A stretch of DNA of 64,000 nucleotides, from positions 43,337 through 107,336 of the forward strand of contig DUAE01000033.1 of the NCBI GenBank assembly GCA_012960975.1. The letters are read 5' to 3'. A program made the translations under genes and the position numbers. Under the pieces are notes generated by a model. That model worked only from the letters and a program-made list of their open reading frames with translations. It had not been told where the DNA came from and searched no databases. Positions 9,242-17,809 of this stretch are shown in pieces. This stretch comes from Candidatus Poseidoniales archaeon. GTDB taxonomy: Archaea > Thermoplasmatota > Poseidoniia > Poseidoniales > Thalassarchaeaceae. How positions within the stretch are numbered: position 1 is the stretch's first letter; each line of letters opens with the position of its first letter.

Positions 9242-10507
9242 GTGTCATCTCTACGAAACCTTGTGAGTGATTTGCGGCCAAAGCTACTCGTTGTCAAAGC
9301 GGCAATGGATGTAAATGGCGGAGCGGCCAGAGATTTACTCCGAAATTTACCTGAAATCTCAAAACATTTCCACGTTAAATTTGCTTGCTTGAACATCCTT
9401 GATTCACAAAAATCATTTCTTCAAAAACAAGGCATTACTGTTTTTGTCCCTGAAGAGCAATGGATCGCGAAAGGCGGCCTATTCAATGAAATAACTGCGG
9501 GGCAAGAACGCAGTTCCGCTAAGGCTTGGCGAGACAGTCCCTCGATTGACGATGCAATAGGATGGGCCGACATCATACATTTAACCGGAGGAAATGGTTC
9601 AATGGAATTTACACAACTTGTGCCTAAAACTAAGCCAATGCATTTGCATTTTTTAGAATCAAAACCTGGACTGCATGATGATATCAGCCACCTTAAACCG
9701 GATGGGGGCGGACGTTGGAAGCCGCCTCTAATGCATTTATTACAAATTTACCAACGGAAGAAAGTCGAGGATTCTTTTTCTTTATTCAAAAATAATTCTC
9801 GATGGGAGATTTCTGCGAATTCGAAATTTTCTGCAGCTAATTTATTAAGAATTTATCAAATCAGGGGAGATATTATCTACCCCTCTGTGGATCTTTCTGA
9901 ATTTTCTAGGAATTACTCCGACAGTGAAATTCTTGCTTTTAACGAGTTAAATTTGCCACCGAGTGGCTCATATCTAGTCACGGTCGGTAGAATTTCTCGC
10001 TTCAAAGGAATTTATGAAGCCGTTGAGCATATCAGAAATTCTGGGCTCGCACTAGTTGTCATCGGCGGGGGAAATAGCAGAGAAAATGAATCATTAATAT
10101 CATTTGGAAAAAAAATAGGAGTAAATATTAATGTTCTTTCAGATCTTGATTCTGAAGCCATGCGCGCAGTTCTAAGGAATTCTGTCGCAGTTATTGGACT
10201 AGCTCACGGAGAAGCGTTTGGATTAACTCCCATCGAAGCAATGGCGATTGGTATACCGCCGATTTTTGTCAATGAGGGGGGTTATCGGGAAACAATAATT
10301 GATGGGGAAAATGGTCGGCTAATTTCACGTCACGATCTGAGCGAATGGAAGGAAGCGTTTGAACAAGCACAAGATATTGAAATTCGATCTCGGTGGTCAA
10401 ATTCAGGCCTACAGAGGATTGCTAAATTAGGATTAAGTCCCGAAAATCATGCTGTAAAATTACAATCCAAGTTAAATTCCATGCTTTCGATGGAGGAGTC
10501 CCCTTGA
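9242..10507 (+). CDS. GT4-family glycosyltransferase
   Basis: A GT-B fold retaining glycosyltransferase that would move a sugar from a nucleotide-sugar donor to a glycan or lipid. The N-terminal strand KLLVVKAAMDVNGGAARDL carries the acceptor-side Gly loop. The C-terminal half has VTVGRISRFKG, ALVVIGGG and the E-x7-E region of GEAFGLTPIEAMAIGIPPIF. GTG start at 9242. An internal ATG would lose the first beta strand, so the longer start is kept. TTGA stop/start overlap with the next gene shows a two-gene operon. Donor and acceptor are not deducible. Confidence 0.85.
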   Translation: MSSLRNLVSDLRPKLLVVKAAMDVNGGAARDLLRNLPEISKHFHVKFACLNILDSQKSFLQKQGITVFVPEEQWIAKGGLFNEITAGQERSSAKAWRDSPSIDDAIGWADIIHLTGGNGSMEFTQLVPKTKPMHLHFLESKPGLHDDISHLKPDGGGRWKPPLMHLLQIYQRKKVEDSFSLFKNNSRWEISANSKFSAANLLRIYQIRGDIIYPSVDLSEFSRNYSDSEILAFNELNLPPSGSYLVTVGRISRFKGIYEAVEHIRNSGLALVVIGGGNSRENESLISFGKKIGVNINVLSDLDSEAMRAVLRNSVAVIGLAHGEAFGLTPIEAMAIGIPPIFVNEGGYRETIIDGENGRLISRHDLSEWKEAFEQAQDIEIRSRWSNSGLQRIAKLGLSPENHAVKLQSKLNSMLSMEESP

Positions 10508-11439
10508 TTGATGAAATAATTAATCTAGAAAAGGTTGGAGAACTTCTTGAATTGGCCGATTATCCTGCATTATCAAAAATTGAGGTTCTTTCCGGTGGCT
10601 GGGCAAATTCAAATTATCTATTAACATGCGACGATGAAACAAAAGTCGTACTGAAAATTTGGCGAGAAAGAAGCCCTGATGCGGTTCAAAAAATGAATTC
10701 AAGCATAGAATGGATTGCAAAACACGGGGTATCCACTCCCATCCCACTCAAATTGAAAAATAATGAAAACATGATCGTAGTCGATGGTTTTGCTTGGATT
10801 CTGATTCCATTTATCAATGCTCCATGGATCTCACAAGATATTGCTTCATTAAAATCACTCGGCATTGCCATTGCTGGCCTTCACGGCGTCCCTAATGCAG
10901 GACATTTTGGGACTTATTATACGATGGGAGTCGATATATGGCCGGAGCTTTTTGAACGCGCTGAATCTGAAAAAAAATGGTCGCCGTTCCTAAGAATGTT
11001 AGAAGAAGAATTTATCAAAAAAGATAATAATATCCCATTGAATTTACCCAAAGGCGTAATTCATGGCGATCTATTTCAAGACAATATCTTAGGGCACCCA
11101 GGAGAAGTTTTAGCGATTCTTGATTTTGAGGATATTTGTTATAATATACTGGCAATTGATTTGGTAGTAGCGTTTATCGGATGCTGTTGGATTGATGAAA
11201 AACCAGTAAAAGAGTTATGGTCTTCACTATTATCTGGCTATGAATCAGTACGCCCTCTCTCGTCAGAAGAAAGAGCTGCCTTGCCTGAATTATACCGGTA
11301 CGCCAGCCTTTCGGTCGCTGCTTGGCGTTATCGAAAATTTGTCTTAGATGAAGAAGATTCGGAACATGCTGAGAGATATTTATTGATGATGAAAAGATTG
11401 GAAGAACCTGTTGGGTTTCTGACTGAATATCAAAAATAA
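10504..11439 (+). CDS. APH-fold small-molecule kinase (homoserine kinase-like)
   Basis: A 311-residue kinase of the aminoglycoside-phosphotransferase/choline-kinase fold. It has a Gly-rich loop around SGGWANSNY (30-38), catalytic HGDLFQDN (187-194) and metal-binding DFED (207-210). The IHGDLFQDN..AILDFED..Y..LAIDL pattern is close to the homoserine kinase (ThrB type II) branch, and a threonine synthase is in the window, so a homoserine role is possible. Cotranscription with a glycosyltransferase also allows a sugar or lipid headgroup kinase. TTG start overlaps the glycosyltransferase stop by 4 nt. Confidence 0.75.
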   Translation: MIDEIINLEKVGELLELADYPALSKIEVLSGGWANSNYLLTCDDETKVVLKIWRERSPDAVQKMNSSIEWIAKHGVSTPIPLKLKNNENMIVVDGFAWILIPFINAPWISQDIASLKSLGIAIAGLHGVPNAGHFGTYYTMGVDIWPELFERAESEKKWSPFLRMLEEEFIKKDNNIPLNLPKGVIHGDLFQDNILGHPGEVLAILDFEDICYNILAIDLVVAFIGCCWIDEKPVKELWSSLLSGYESVRPLSSEERAALPELYRYASLSVAAWRYRKFVLDEEDSEHAERYLLMMKRLEEPVGFLTEYQK

Positions 11440-11450
11440 AGGAGAAAAGT

Positions 11451-11909
11451 ATGGCAGTAATACATTCAGTCAATGCTAATCCAAATGGTGGAGTGCCCAA
11501 ACCTCGGATTAATTTGACTCGGCTCTGCTATGGGGGGGTCGAGGGCGATAAGCAGAACGATTTGCGTTACCACGGCGGTCCACTACGTGCAGTATGCCTA
11601 TATTCTCTTGAAAAAATCAAAATACTGCAAGCTGAAGGGCATCCAATTGATGTCGGCACAACTGGAGAAAATCTAACGATTAAAAACATTGATTGGGATT
11701 CGTTAGAGACAGGAATGGAATTATCTATCGGTGATGCTCGAATTGAATTGACCACCCGCGCTCCACCATGCAATATCATTAACGGTTCTTTCAGTGACCT
11801 AAATTCGAAGCGTATTTCTCATGAAGACAACCCAGGATGGTCGCGCTGGTATGCAAAAGTTCTGACGGAAGGATTTGTAGAAGTTGGCGATTTGGTTATT
11901 CGAGGATGA
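11451..11909 (+). CDS. MOSC domain protein (YiiM-like)
   Basis: MOSC domains handle molybdenum cofactor and sulfur, with a conserved Cys. The 152-residue protein shows the family order: GVEGDKQNDLRYHGGPLRAVCLY (core split 29-51), GTTGENLTI (69-77), and PPCNII with the conserved Cys107. It is a single-domain form, like YiiM and related MOSC reductase components. The start is well marked by GGAG upstream (11442-11445). It follows the kinase gene by 11 nt. mobA and moeA elsewhere in the window fit the same cofactor pathway. Confidence 0.88.
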   Translation: MAVIHSVNANPNGGVPKPRINLTRLCYGGVEGDKQNDLRYHGGPLRAVCLYSLEKIKILQAEGHPIDVGTTGENLTIKNIDWDSLETGMELSIGDARIELTTRAPPCNIINGSFSDLNSKRISHEDNPGWSRWYAKVLTEGFVEVGDLVIRG

Positions 11910-11980
11910 AACATCGTTTCTAGAACGCGCTTAGCGTGTTCGCCATTCTGAAATAGGGATGGTCGCTCGCCCGGTTCAAA

Positions 11981-12065
11981 GCAGAGGTACCCGAGTGGTC
12001 AAAGGGGCTGGGATGAGGTCCCAGTGCGTAGTGCTTCGCAGGTTCAAATCCTGTCCTCTGCACCA
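11981..12065 (+). tRNA. tRNA-Leu (anticodon GAG)
   Basis: Acceptor arms GCAGAGG (11981-11987) and CCTCTGC (12055-12061) pair fully. Discriminator A and CCA are encoded (12062-12065). The anticodon stem CTGGG/CCCAG encloses the loop ATGAGGT, giving anticodon GAG. The T arm is CAGG-TTCAAAT-CCTG. A long variable arm (around GCGTAGTGCTTCGC) marks a class II tRNA, consistent with leucine. No intron is seen. Confidence 0.95.
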
Positions 12066-12124
12066 TCTTAACAACACCAGCGGTTACGGGACAATTTCAA
12101 AGAGCATTCCCTGGCTCTGGAACC

Positions 12125-14176
12125 ATGCGAGCCAGCGCTGTTCCAGTGATTCTCCTTGTTTTGGTGATGATTAGCCAGTCGCTCGCAGTCATATCCTGCG
12201 TAGAATTAGAGAATGGGGCTACGCATCTTGAAACAGACTACGGTGGACCTATCACATATACTGATGAACACACATATGCCACACTAGGATCTTCAGAAAG
12301 GAGCGCTACTCTGACTATGCCTGGGGGGCATGACTACGATAGGCCGCTACCTCTCGTAATTGCCCTTCATGGGTACTCGAGCTCGGGCTCTTTCAATGCA
12401 TGGTGGATGAGTCTTTATGACAGCGTTCACGAAAATGAACACCTTCTTCTAACACCTGATGGAACTCTGAATTGGATAGCGATGAGATATTGGAATGCAA
12501 CAGAAGCCTGTTGCAATTTATTTGGCTCTTCAGTAGATGATGTTTCTTTCCTAGAAGGTCTGATTAGTGAGGCGGTTGAAAATTACGGTGCAGACCCCTT
12601 GGGAGTAGTACTAATTGGCCATTCCAATGGAGCCTTTATGACTCATCGAATGGCTTGCGAAAGGGGGAATTTGATTGAATCAATAATCTCACTTAATGGG
12701 GCCACATGGAATGATTTCAACAATGATTGTCCAGATACTGGCCGACCAAATATTCTCCATGTCCATTCAACACTTGATGGAGTAATACAGTATGATGGAG
12801 GTTCACTAAACGGAGCTCAATACCCATCCGCCCCCCAATCAACATCATTCTGGGCCTCTCGCTCTAGTTGCGATTCAGCATGGACCAATCTTGGCGCAAT
12901 CGATTTAACAAATTCGGATGGCTATGCCGAGACTGACAATTTAGAACACTTGAATTGTGCAGATGGCAACAGAGTATCTCATTGGAGAATCAACAATGGA
13001 AGTCACAACCCATCCCTCAATGCTCCTGGTTGGGCGTACAAATCATTAACATGGGGATTAGCAGATTTTGTTCGTGATTCGGATGGCGATGGTTATCGAG
13101 ACGACTCGGATGCCTTCGTGTACGACTCTGACGAGTGGGCTGATAACGACGAGGATGGAATCGGGGACAACGCAGACATAGATGATGATAATGATGGGTT
13201 GACCGACTCGGAAGAGGCAAATATCGGCACAAACCCACTCAATTGGGATACGGATGGCGATAAAATTTCTGACTTGACTGATTGCGACCCAATAAACGAA
13301 GAATTGTACACTGACACCGATTTAGATGGAGTCTGTGACGAGGTGGATGAAGATGCTGATGGGGACAATTGGAACAATGACCAGGAATTCAATTGTTTGA
13401 CTGATTGGTTGGATGTTAGCTCAGTACCATCTGATTTTGACGGCGATAGCGTTTGTGACGTGAAGGATACTGATGATGATGATGACGGATACTTCGACGA
13501 AAACGATTTGTTTCCCCTCGATGCTAGCGAGTGGTCGGACAATGATGGGGATGGATTTGGAGACAATGCGGATACCGATGATGATAATGATGGCTGGTCT
13601 GACGTTGATGAGTTATCATGCGGAACCAGTCCCTGGGGACTCCCAGATCCAGAAGACATGGACGGAGATGGTGTGTGCGACTTCCTTGACCCTGATATCG
13701 ATGGTGATGGGCATCCTAACGATGATGACCACTATCCCTTAGATTCCAGTGAATGGGCTGACACAGACAGTGATGGAGTAGGCGATAACGCGGACGCGTT
13801 TCCAAGCGACCCAAATGAGTGGTCTGACACAGACGGTGACGGAGTCGGCGACAACTCAGATGCTTTTCCAAACGAAGCAAACGAATGGAGTGACTTAGAC
13901 GGTGATGGGGTAGGGGACAACACCGACACCTTCCCAACAGACCCCCTAGAGTGGATAGACGCGGATATCGACGGCGTCGGTGACAACTCGGATGCTTTTC
14001 CAATGGACGTGGAAGAGTGGCTGGACACGGACGGCGACGGCGTCGGAAACAACGCGGACGCCTACCCCCTCGATTCTTCTAAATGGGAGGAAGACCCGAA
14101 TTACGCAATGATTGGGCTGGTAGGCGCGCTAACTATGATTGCCGTTCTAGCGTACACAAGACAGCGACATGATTGA
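12125..14176 (+). CDS. Secreted PHB-depolymerase/feruloyl-esterase-like hydrolase with TSP3 repeats
   Basis: A 683-residue exported alpha/beta hydrolase. The signal peptide is residues ~1-24. The catalytic domain (60-310) resembles the LpqC/poly(3-hydroxybutyrate) depolymerase group: oxyanion region LPLVIALHGYSSSGS, nucleophile elbow GHSNGA with Ser167, likely Asp218 (STLDGV) and His294 (NGSHNP). Residues ~317-655 are about a dozen Asp-rich thrombospondin type 3 calcium-binding repeats (DxDGDGxxDxxD). A final hydrophobic helix (MIGLVGALTMIAVLAY) and RQRHD anchor it to the membrane. It probably breaks down extracellular polyesters or esterified polysaccharide. Follows the tRNA by 59 nt. Confidence 0.87.
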   Translation: MRASAVPVILLVLVMISQSLAVISCVELENGATHLETDYGGPITYTDEHTYATLGSSERSATLTMPGGHDYDRPLPLVIALHGYSSSGSFNAWWMSLYDSVHENEHLLLTPDGTLNWIAMRYWNATEACCNLFGSSVDDVSFLEGLISEAVENYGADPLGVVLIGHSNGAFMTHRMACERGNLIESIISLNGATWNDFNNDCPDTGRPNILHVHSTLDGVIQYDGGSLNGAQYPSAPQSTSFWASRSSCDSAWTNLGAIDLTNSDGYAETDNLEHLNCADGNRVSHWRINNGSHNPSLNAPGWAYKSLTWGLADFVRDSDGDGYRDDSDAFVYDSDEWADNDEDGIGDNADIDDDNDGLTDSEEANIGTNPLNWDTDGDKISDLTDCDPINEELYTDTDLDGVCDEVDEDADGDNWNNDQEFNCLTDWLDVSSVPSDFDGDSVCDVKDTDDDDDGYFDENDLFPLDASEWSDNDGDGFGDNADTDDDNDGWSDVDELSCGTSPWGLPDPEDMDGDGVCDFLDPDIDGDGHPNDDDHYPLDSSEWADTDSDGVGDNADAFPSDPNEWSDTDGDGVGDNSDAFPNEANEWSDLDGDGVGDNTDTFPTDPLEWIDADIDGVGDNSDAFPMDVEEWLDTDGDGVGNNADAYPLDSSKWEEDPNYAMIGLVGALTMIAVLAYTRQRHD

Positions 14177-14200
14177 GTGCCTAGAGCACTTTCGAATACT

Positions 14201-14557
14201 ATGAACTGGATTAGCCTAGTGGGAAAAGGATTGTTTAGCGGAGCCGTAATAGTGACTGCCAGCGAGATTGCAAAAAGGTCGGCAACCTTCGGGGCCCTAG
14301 TTATCTCGCTGCCATTGGCGAGTATTATTGCCCTCTCTTCCCTCTATAACGAAACATCTGATGTTGAAAAAGTTGCAGAGTTTGCTGAAGGAATTCTATG
14401 GCTGGTTTTGCCATCATTAGTATTATTTGTCACTTTACCAATTATGTTAAGAAAAAACATTGGATTTGAAGTTGCAATGGCCTCTTCAATTATTTTTACA
14501 CTTATCGCATATGGCATCGGTATTTGGGCTGCACAAGCTATTGGAAATATTTCTTGA
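14201..14557 (+). CDS. DUF3147-like small membrane protein
   Basis: A 118-residue protein with four predicted membrane helices. The GALVISLPLASIIALSSLYNETSD segment and a WLVLPSLVLF helix match my memory of the DUF3147 family, whose function is unknown. ATG at 14201 is preferred; an in-frame GTG at 14177 abuts the esterase stop with no gap. Likely translated from the same transcript as the esterase. It ends 1 nt from the stop of the convergent HAD gene. Confidence 0.65.
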   Translation: MNWISLVGKGLFSGAVIVTASEIAKRSATFGALVISLPLASIIALSSLYNETSDVEKVAEFAEGILWLVLPSLVLFVTLPIMLRKNIGFEVAMASSIIFTLIAYGIGIWAAQAIGNIS

Positions 14558-14558
14558 C

Positions 14559-14981
14559 TTAATTATCATCAAATACTTCGATTTCAATATTACGGCGTAT
14601 TAAATCAGTAAATTTAGACTTATATTGTGTGGCTTTAACACTGTGATTATCGATCCAATGGTAATTTCCACCCCGTGGTTTTCCAAACAAAAGGGAATGA
14701 AATTTGAATCCTTTTTCATTAAGCCAAACTTCGGTTAATTCACGGTGCTCTTCAGTTCTTGCAGAAAAAAAACATATTTGATGGCCTTCGTCATACCAAC
14801 GATTGATTGTTTCTAAAGCATCAGGATAGGCTTCGGCTGTCACCATTCTCTCGGGTTCTTCATTAGGTATATCTTCACCTATCGTACCATCAATATCGAT
14901 AAGATAATTTTTAATTTTAGCAGAAAAAACTGGGCTCGCCCGCATTCCATTCTCATCCAATGCTTCAAGGAACTCTTTCAC
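14559..14981 (-). CDS. HAD-superfamily phosphatase-like protein
   Basis: A 140-residue compact HAD-fold protein. Motif I is LIDIDGTIGEDIP, with nucleophile Asp29 and Asp31. Motif II is the Ser/Thr of FFSARTEEH. A Lys in LLFGKPRGG serves as motif III. Motif IV is WIDNHSVKAT, with a single Asp where many HADs have two. No cap domain. Proteins of this pattern are sometimes labelled phosphoheptose isomerase, which I think is a mislabel. GTG start at 14981. Substrate unknown; possibly a sugar phosphate. Confidence 0.75.
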   Translation of the reverse strand: MKEFLEALDENGMRASPVFSAKIKNYLIDIDGTIGEDIPNEEPERMVTAEAYPDALETINRWYDEGHQICFFSARTEEHRELTEVWLNEKGFKFHSLLFGKPRGGNYHWIDNHSVKATQYKSKFTDLIRRNIEIEVFDDN

Positions 14982-15075
14982 AATTTATCGCGGGTTGCGC
15001 CCGTACATGAATAAATAGGTCGGCACCTCTCTAAGTCAGCGATTTCGAGATGTTTTGGTTTTTTTGTTATTAAAT

Positions 15076-15091
15076 CGGAAAACAGTTTCCG
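15076..15091. promoter_or_regulatory. Inverted repeat upstream of the dimethylargininase gene
   Basis: CGGAAA-ACAG-TTTCCG is a perfect 6-4-6 dyad 41 nt before the start at 15132. It sits where an archaeal operator or core promoter would lie. The immediate downstream GATTCCGA repeats one half-site. No regulator can be assigned. Confidence 0.35.
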
Positions 15092-15131
15092 GATTCCGAA
15101 TGATTATGAATGGAGGGGCGGACGGCGATTC

Positions 15132-15929
15132 ATGCCCGGTACCTTCGATCGGAGCCGCCAATCCGCAGTCGTCCGATGCGTATCAAAAAAATTTGACCAA
15201 GCTATCTCTGTTTATTTCGGCACTATAACTCCCGATGCAATCGCAGCACAAGGAGCGCATGATGCCTATGTTGCCGCCCTTCGAGCACATGGAACCGAGG
15301 TAACTGTCCTTTCAGCACTCGATAAGCATCCGGATTGTTGTTTCGTCGAAGATGTTGCCGTGATGGTCGGCAAAAAAGCAATCATTCCCAAAATGGGGCA
15401 CGCGTCTCGTGAAGGTGAGCAAGCGGCAATTATTGAATTCTTGAGTGAGGGGGCTGAAATAATCCATATGAATTCCAATTGTACTTTAGATGGTGGTGAT
15501 GTAGTTTTCTTGGATGATCGTTATCTAATTGGCATCTCAACTCGAACTAATCGGGCAGGAGCAGAATTCCTTGCGAAATATGTTAAAGATGCTGGCTTTA
15601 AAGTTGAATTCATTGAAATTCCAGATTCTACCTTGCACCTAACAACTATCTTTTCATCCCCACGTCCAGGAACTCTTGTCGCAGCAGAAGGGCACCTCAG
15701 TATCAATCAAATTGGGCACCTTGCTGATGAAATAATTTGGGTGCCAAATTCTGAAAGTTATGCTGCGAATACCATGGGATATTCTGGAGATCGGGTTATT
15801 ATCGCAGCAGGATATCCTACAACCCGCCAATTATTGCTCGACGCTGGATTCAGTATTACAACAGTAGACATGGATGCTATCCGTGAAGCGGATGGGTCCC
15901 TTACATGCTTATCTCAGTTCAATGCGTGA
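15132..15929 (+). CDS. Dimethylarginine dimethylaminohydrolase-like enzyme
   Basis: A pentein-fold hydrolase of the DDAH/arginine deiminase superfamily; DDAH converts methylated arginine to citrulline. Active-site elements: Glu73-Asp74 in CCFVEDVAVM, the LDGGDVVF substrate segment (119-126), STRTN-x-x-GAE, His169 in TLHLTT, and the nucleophile Cys259 in SLTCLSQ. Length (265) matches DDAH and is far shorter than arginine deiminase (~410). The order and spacing of the catalytic residues is convincing. The substrate could also be another guanidino compound. Confidence 0.83.
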   Translation: MPGTFDRSRQSAVVRCVSKKFDQAISVYFGTITPDAIAAQGAHDAYVAALRAHGTEVTVLSALDKHPDCCFVEDVAVMVGKKAIIPKMGHASREGEQAAIIEFLSEGAEIIHMNSNCTLDGGDVVFLDDRYLIGISTRTNRAGAEFLAKYVKDAGFKVEFIEIPDSTLHLTTIFSSPRPGTLVAAEGHLSINQIGHLADEIIWVPNSESYAANTMGYSGDRVIIAAGYPTTRQLLLDAGFSITTVDMDAIREADGSLTCLSQFNA

Positions 15930-15968
15930 ATCCGTTGCATTCAACAGCAGTGAATATCTCGGCAATTC

Positions 15969-17690
15969 ATGGCTTCGCGGCGGATGTTAGCATCCAGCAT
16001 GATAATTATCATGTTACTTGCAACAATAAGCGGTTGTTTCGGAGAAGAAAACAGCAAACCTCGAAATGGTGATTTATCAGTCGATATCGAAATGATGACT
16101 GGGGGTATTTTTCAAGATGTGGAATTCAACGCAAAGGTTCCGATGTCGGTTTTTATTCCATATTTATTGATTGATTCAGCGACGGGATTTGTACAAAATT
16201 CAACGGTTATTGATTTAAAATCCGGCGAACAAGAGACAATTTCAATCTTAGCACCACCAAGAGCCGATACAATGATTTTCATGTTCGGTGAAATAGGACG
16301 GCAAAATTGGCCGATACGCCATCAAGCGGAATCTTGGGTGACATGGATGTCTAATGGAGGGGATAATGGGGGCTCAACCAATGCCGTACAGAGAGTTGCT
16401 GCCGATGAGAATTCAACTTATGATTCGATTAACTATAGTACTGAAACCGGCGGTAAAGTTCTGATTAAATCTGCTTCAATCGTACGAGATATGGCCATAG
16501 GAATCGATGAGGGGGGTGCTCACTCGACTGGAATAATGCATGGTAAAGTAGTCTATGATCGCCTCTTTGAAATTACCGATCCGGCTATTTCCCTATTCGA
16601 TATTGACGGTCGAGAAGGGTACTACGACCGCTGGGCGGGGCAGGGAAACCCATCCTACGAAGATGGGGCTGCTTATCTTGCAAATGAGTTGAGTTCCTTT
16701 GGCCTTGAAGTAAAAACTCATAGATATGAGTTTACAGATATTTTTGGTTCCCAAAATCCAGAAGCATACAATGTCTGTGCTTACAAATGGGGAAGTGAAG
16801 TGATAAACGAATGGTTAGTTTTCGGCGCTCACTTCGATATTGCGCCCCCTGCTAATGCTGTACTGCTAGACCCTCATGTCACGGGATTACGAAGTTATGG
16901 CACCCGAGTCGGGGCTTACGACAATACCGCTGGAACATCGATGGTGCTCGAGACGGCGCGTGTTTTAGCTGATTTTGAGTCGCGGCGAACAATGGTATTC
17001 TGCCTCTGGTCTGGAGAAGAGGGGGGCAAGCGCGGCTCTGATTATTGGACAGAATATTACGTCGCAGAAGATCATCCTGAAGTCACTGTCACCAACTACA
17101 TCAATCTCGATATGGCTGGAGTAAACTGGCCGGGGGGTGGAGGTGCGCCTCACGGGGATCCTGATCCACAAATAGATGAGGGGGGGTATCCGAAAGATGC
17201 CGAGGTTTGGCCAATGCGAGTTTACATCGGACCTTCTCTCGATCATGATATCATCAATCAGCCAGGCATGGTTGGCCTGTCAAATTGGATTGGCTCAGAC
17301 GCTCTGGGTTTGGAAAATGAAATTGGTACTTTAATTGGAGTAAACTATTCGGCTGACACTTGGAAGACAGATTCGTGGCTCGATTCTGAGCGACCAGAAA
17401 TTATCATTTATGAAGATACTACAGCAAGGAGTGATCACGCAAGTTTCCAAGAAAACCTAGGGACTGTTACCGTCGGGTTTGGTGGCTTGGTCGATGGATA
17501 TTGGTGCTATCATCAGACTTGCGATACTCTCGAAGAAATGGAGGATTGGATGGACACTACTGGTAAGGATTACGGAGACCCAAATACAGGAGTTGCAAAC
17601 CTTGTCAACAGCCTAGACATGATTACTTGGTGGGCGTTATTGACCTTCTTCCATTGTGATGAAAAACCAGTGTTAAATGAATATCTTTGA
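15969..17690 (+). CDS. M28-family metallopeptidase lipoprotein
   Basis: An extracellular zinc aminopeptidase-type enzyme. Residues 1-23 form a lipoprotein signal ending at the lipobox ATISGC (Cys23). The N-terminal ~180 residues are beta-rich. The M28 catalytic domain shows all five expected metal/catalytic positions: His288-x-Asp290 (GAHFDI), Asp318 (AYDNTAG), Glu350-Glu351 (SGEEGG), Asp381 (NLDMAG) and His490 (SDHASF). It probably digests peptides at the cell surface. It converges with the M50 gene across a 119-nt gap holding a long inverted repeat. Confidence 0.9.
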   Translation: MASRRMLASSMIIIMLLATISGCFGEENSKPRNGDLSVDIEMMTGGIFQDVEFNAKVPMSVFIPYLLIDSATGFVQNSTVIDLKSGEQETISILAPPRADTMIFMFGEIGRQNWPIRHQAESWVTWMSNGGDNGGSTNAVQRVAADENSTYDSINYSTETGGKVLIKSASIVRDMAIGIDEGGAHSTGIMHGKVVYDRLFEITDPAISLFDIDGREGYYDRWAGQGNPSYEDGAAYLANELSSFGLEVKTHRYEFTDIFGSQNPEAYNVCAYKWGSEVINEWLVFGAHFDIAPPANAVLLDPHVTGLRSYGTRVGAYDNTAGTSMVLETARVLADFESRRTMVFCLWSGEEGGKRGSDYWTEYYVAEDHPEVTVTNYINLDMAGVNWPGGGGAPHGDPDPQIDEGGYPKDAEVWPMRVYIGPSLDHDIINQPGMVGLSNWIGSDALGLENEIGTLIGVNYSADTWKTDSWLDSERPEIIIYEDTTARSDHASFQENLGTVTVGFGGLVDGYWCYHQTCDTLEEMEDWMDTTGKDYGDPNTGVANLVNSLDMITWWALLTFFHCDEKPVLNEYL

Positions 17691-17735
17691 CATATGCCGG
17701 CTTAATATTAATAGACATGTTTGCTAAACTCTGTT

Positions 17736-17807
17736 TGCATCGCGGAATTCCTGTCACCTCTTCTCTTACCAAAGTTTGTTTCAATTCCTTTTCGTGTCCG
17801 CGATGCA
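17736..17807. repeat. Perfect 11-bp inverted repeat between convergent genes
   Basis: TGCATCGCGGA (17736-17746) and its exact complement (17797-17807) flank a 50-nt loop. The GGAATTCC palindrome starts inside the left arm. It lies between the stops of the M28 and M50 genes, the right arm ending 2 nt from the M50 stop codon. It could be a bidirectional terminator, a processed hairpin, or a small RNA. Confidence 0.5.
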
Positions 17808-17809
17808 CC

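Noticed and set aside
13093-13659. Long Ser-rich open frame on the minus strand
   Set aside because: It is the antisense of the Asp-rich TSP3 repeats (GAT/GAC codons read as ATC/GTC-type and Ser codons). It has no start context or homology.
15055-15070. T-run as a transcription terminator
   Set aside because: No plus-strand gene ends just upstream; it more likely belongs to AT-rich promoter DNA for the neighbouring genes.
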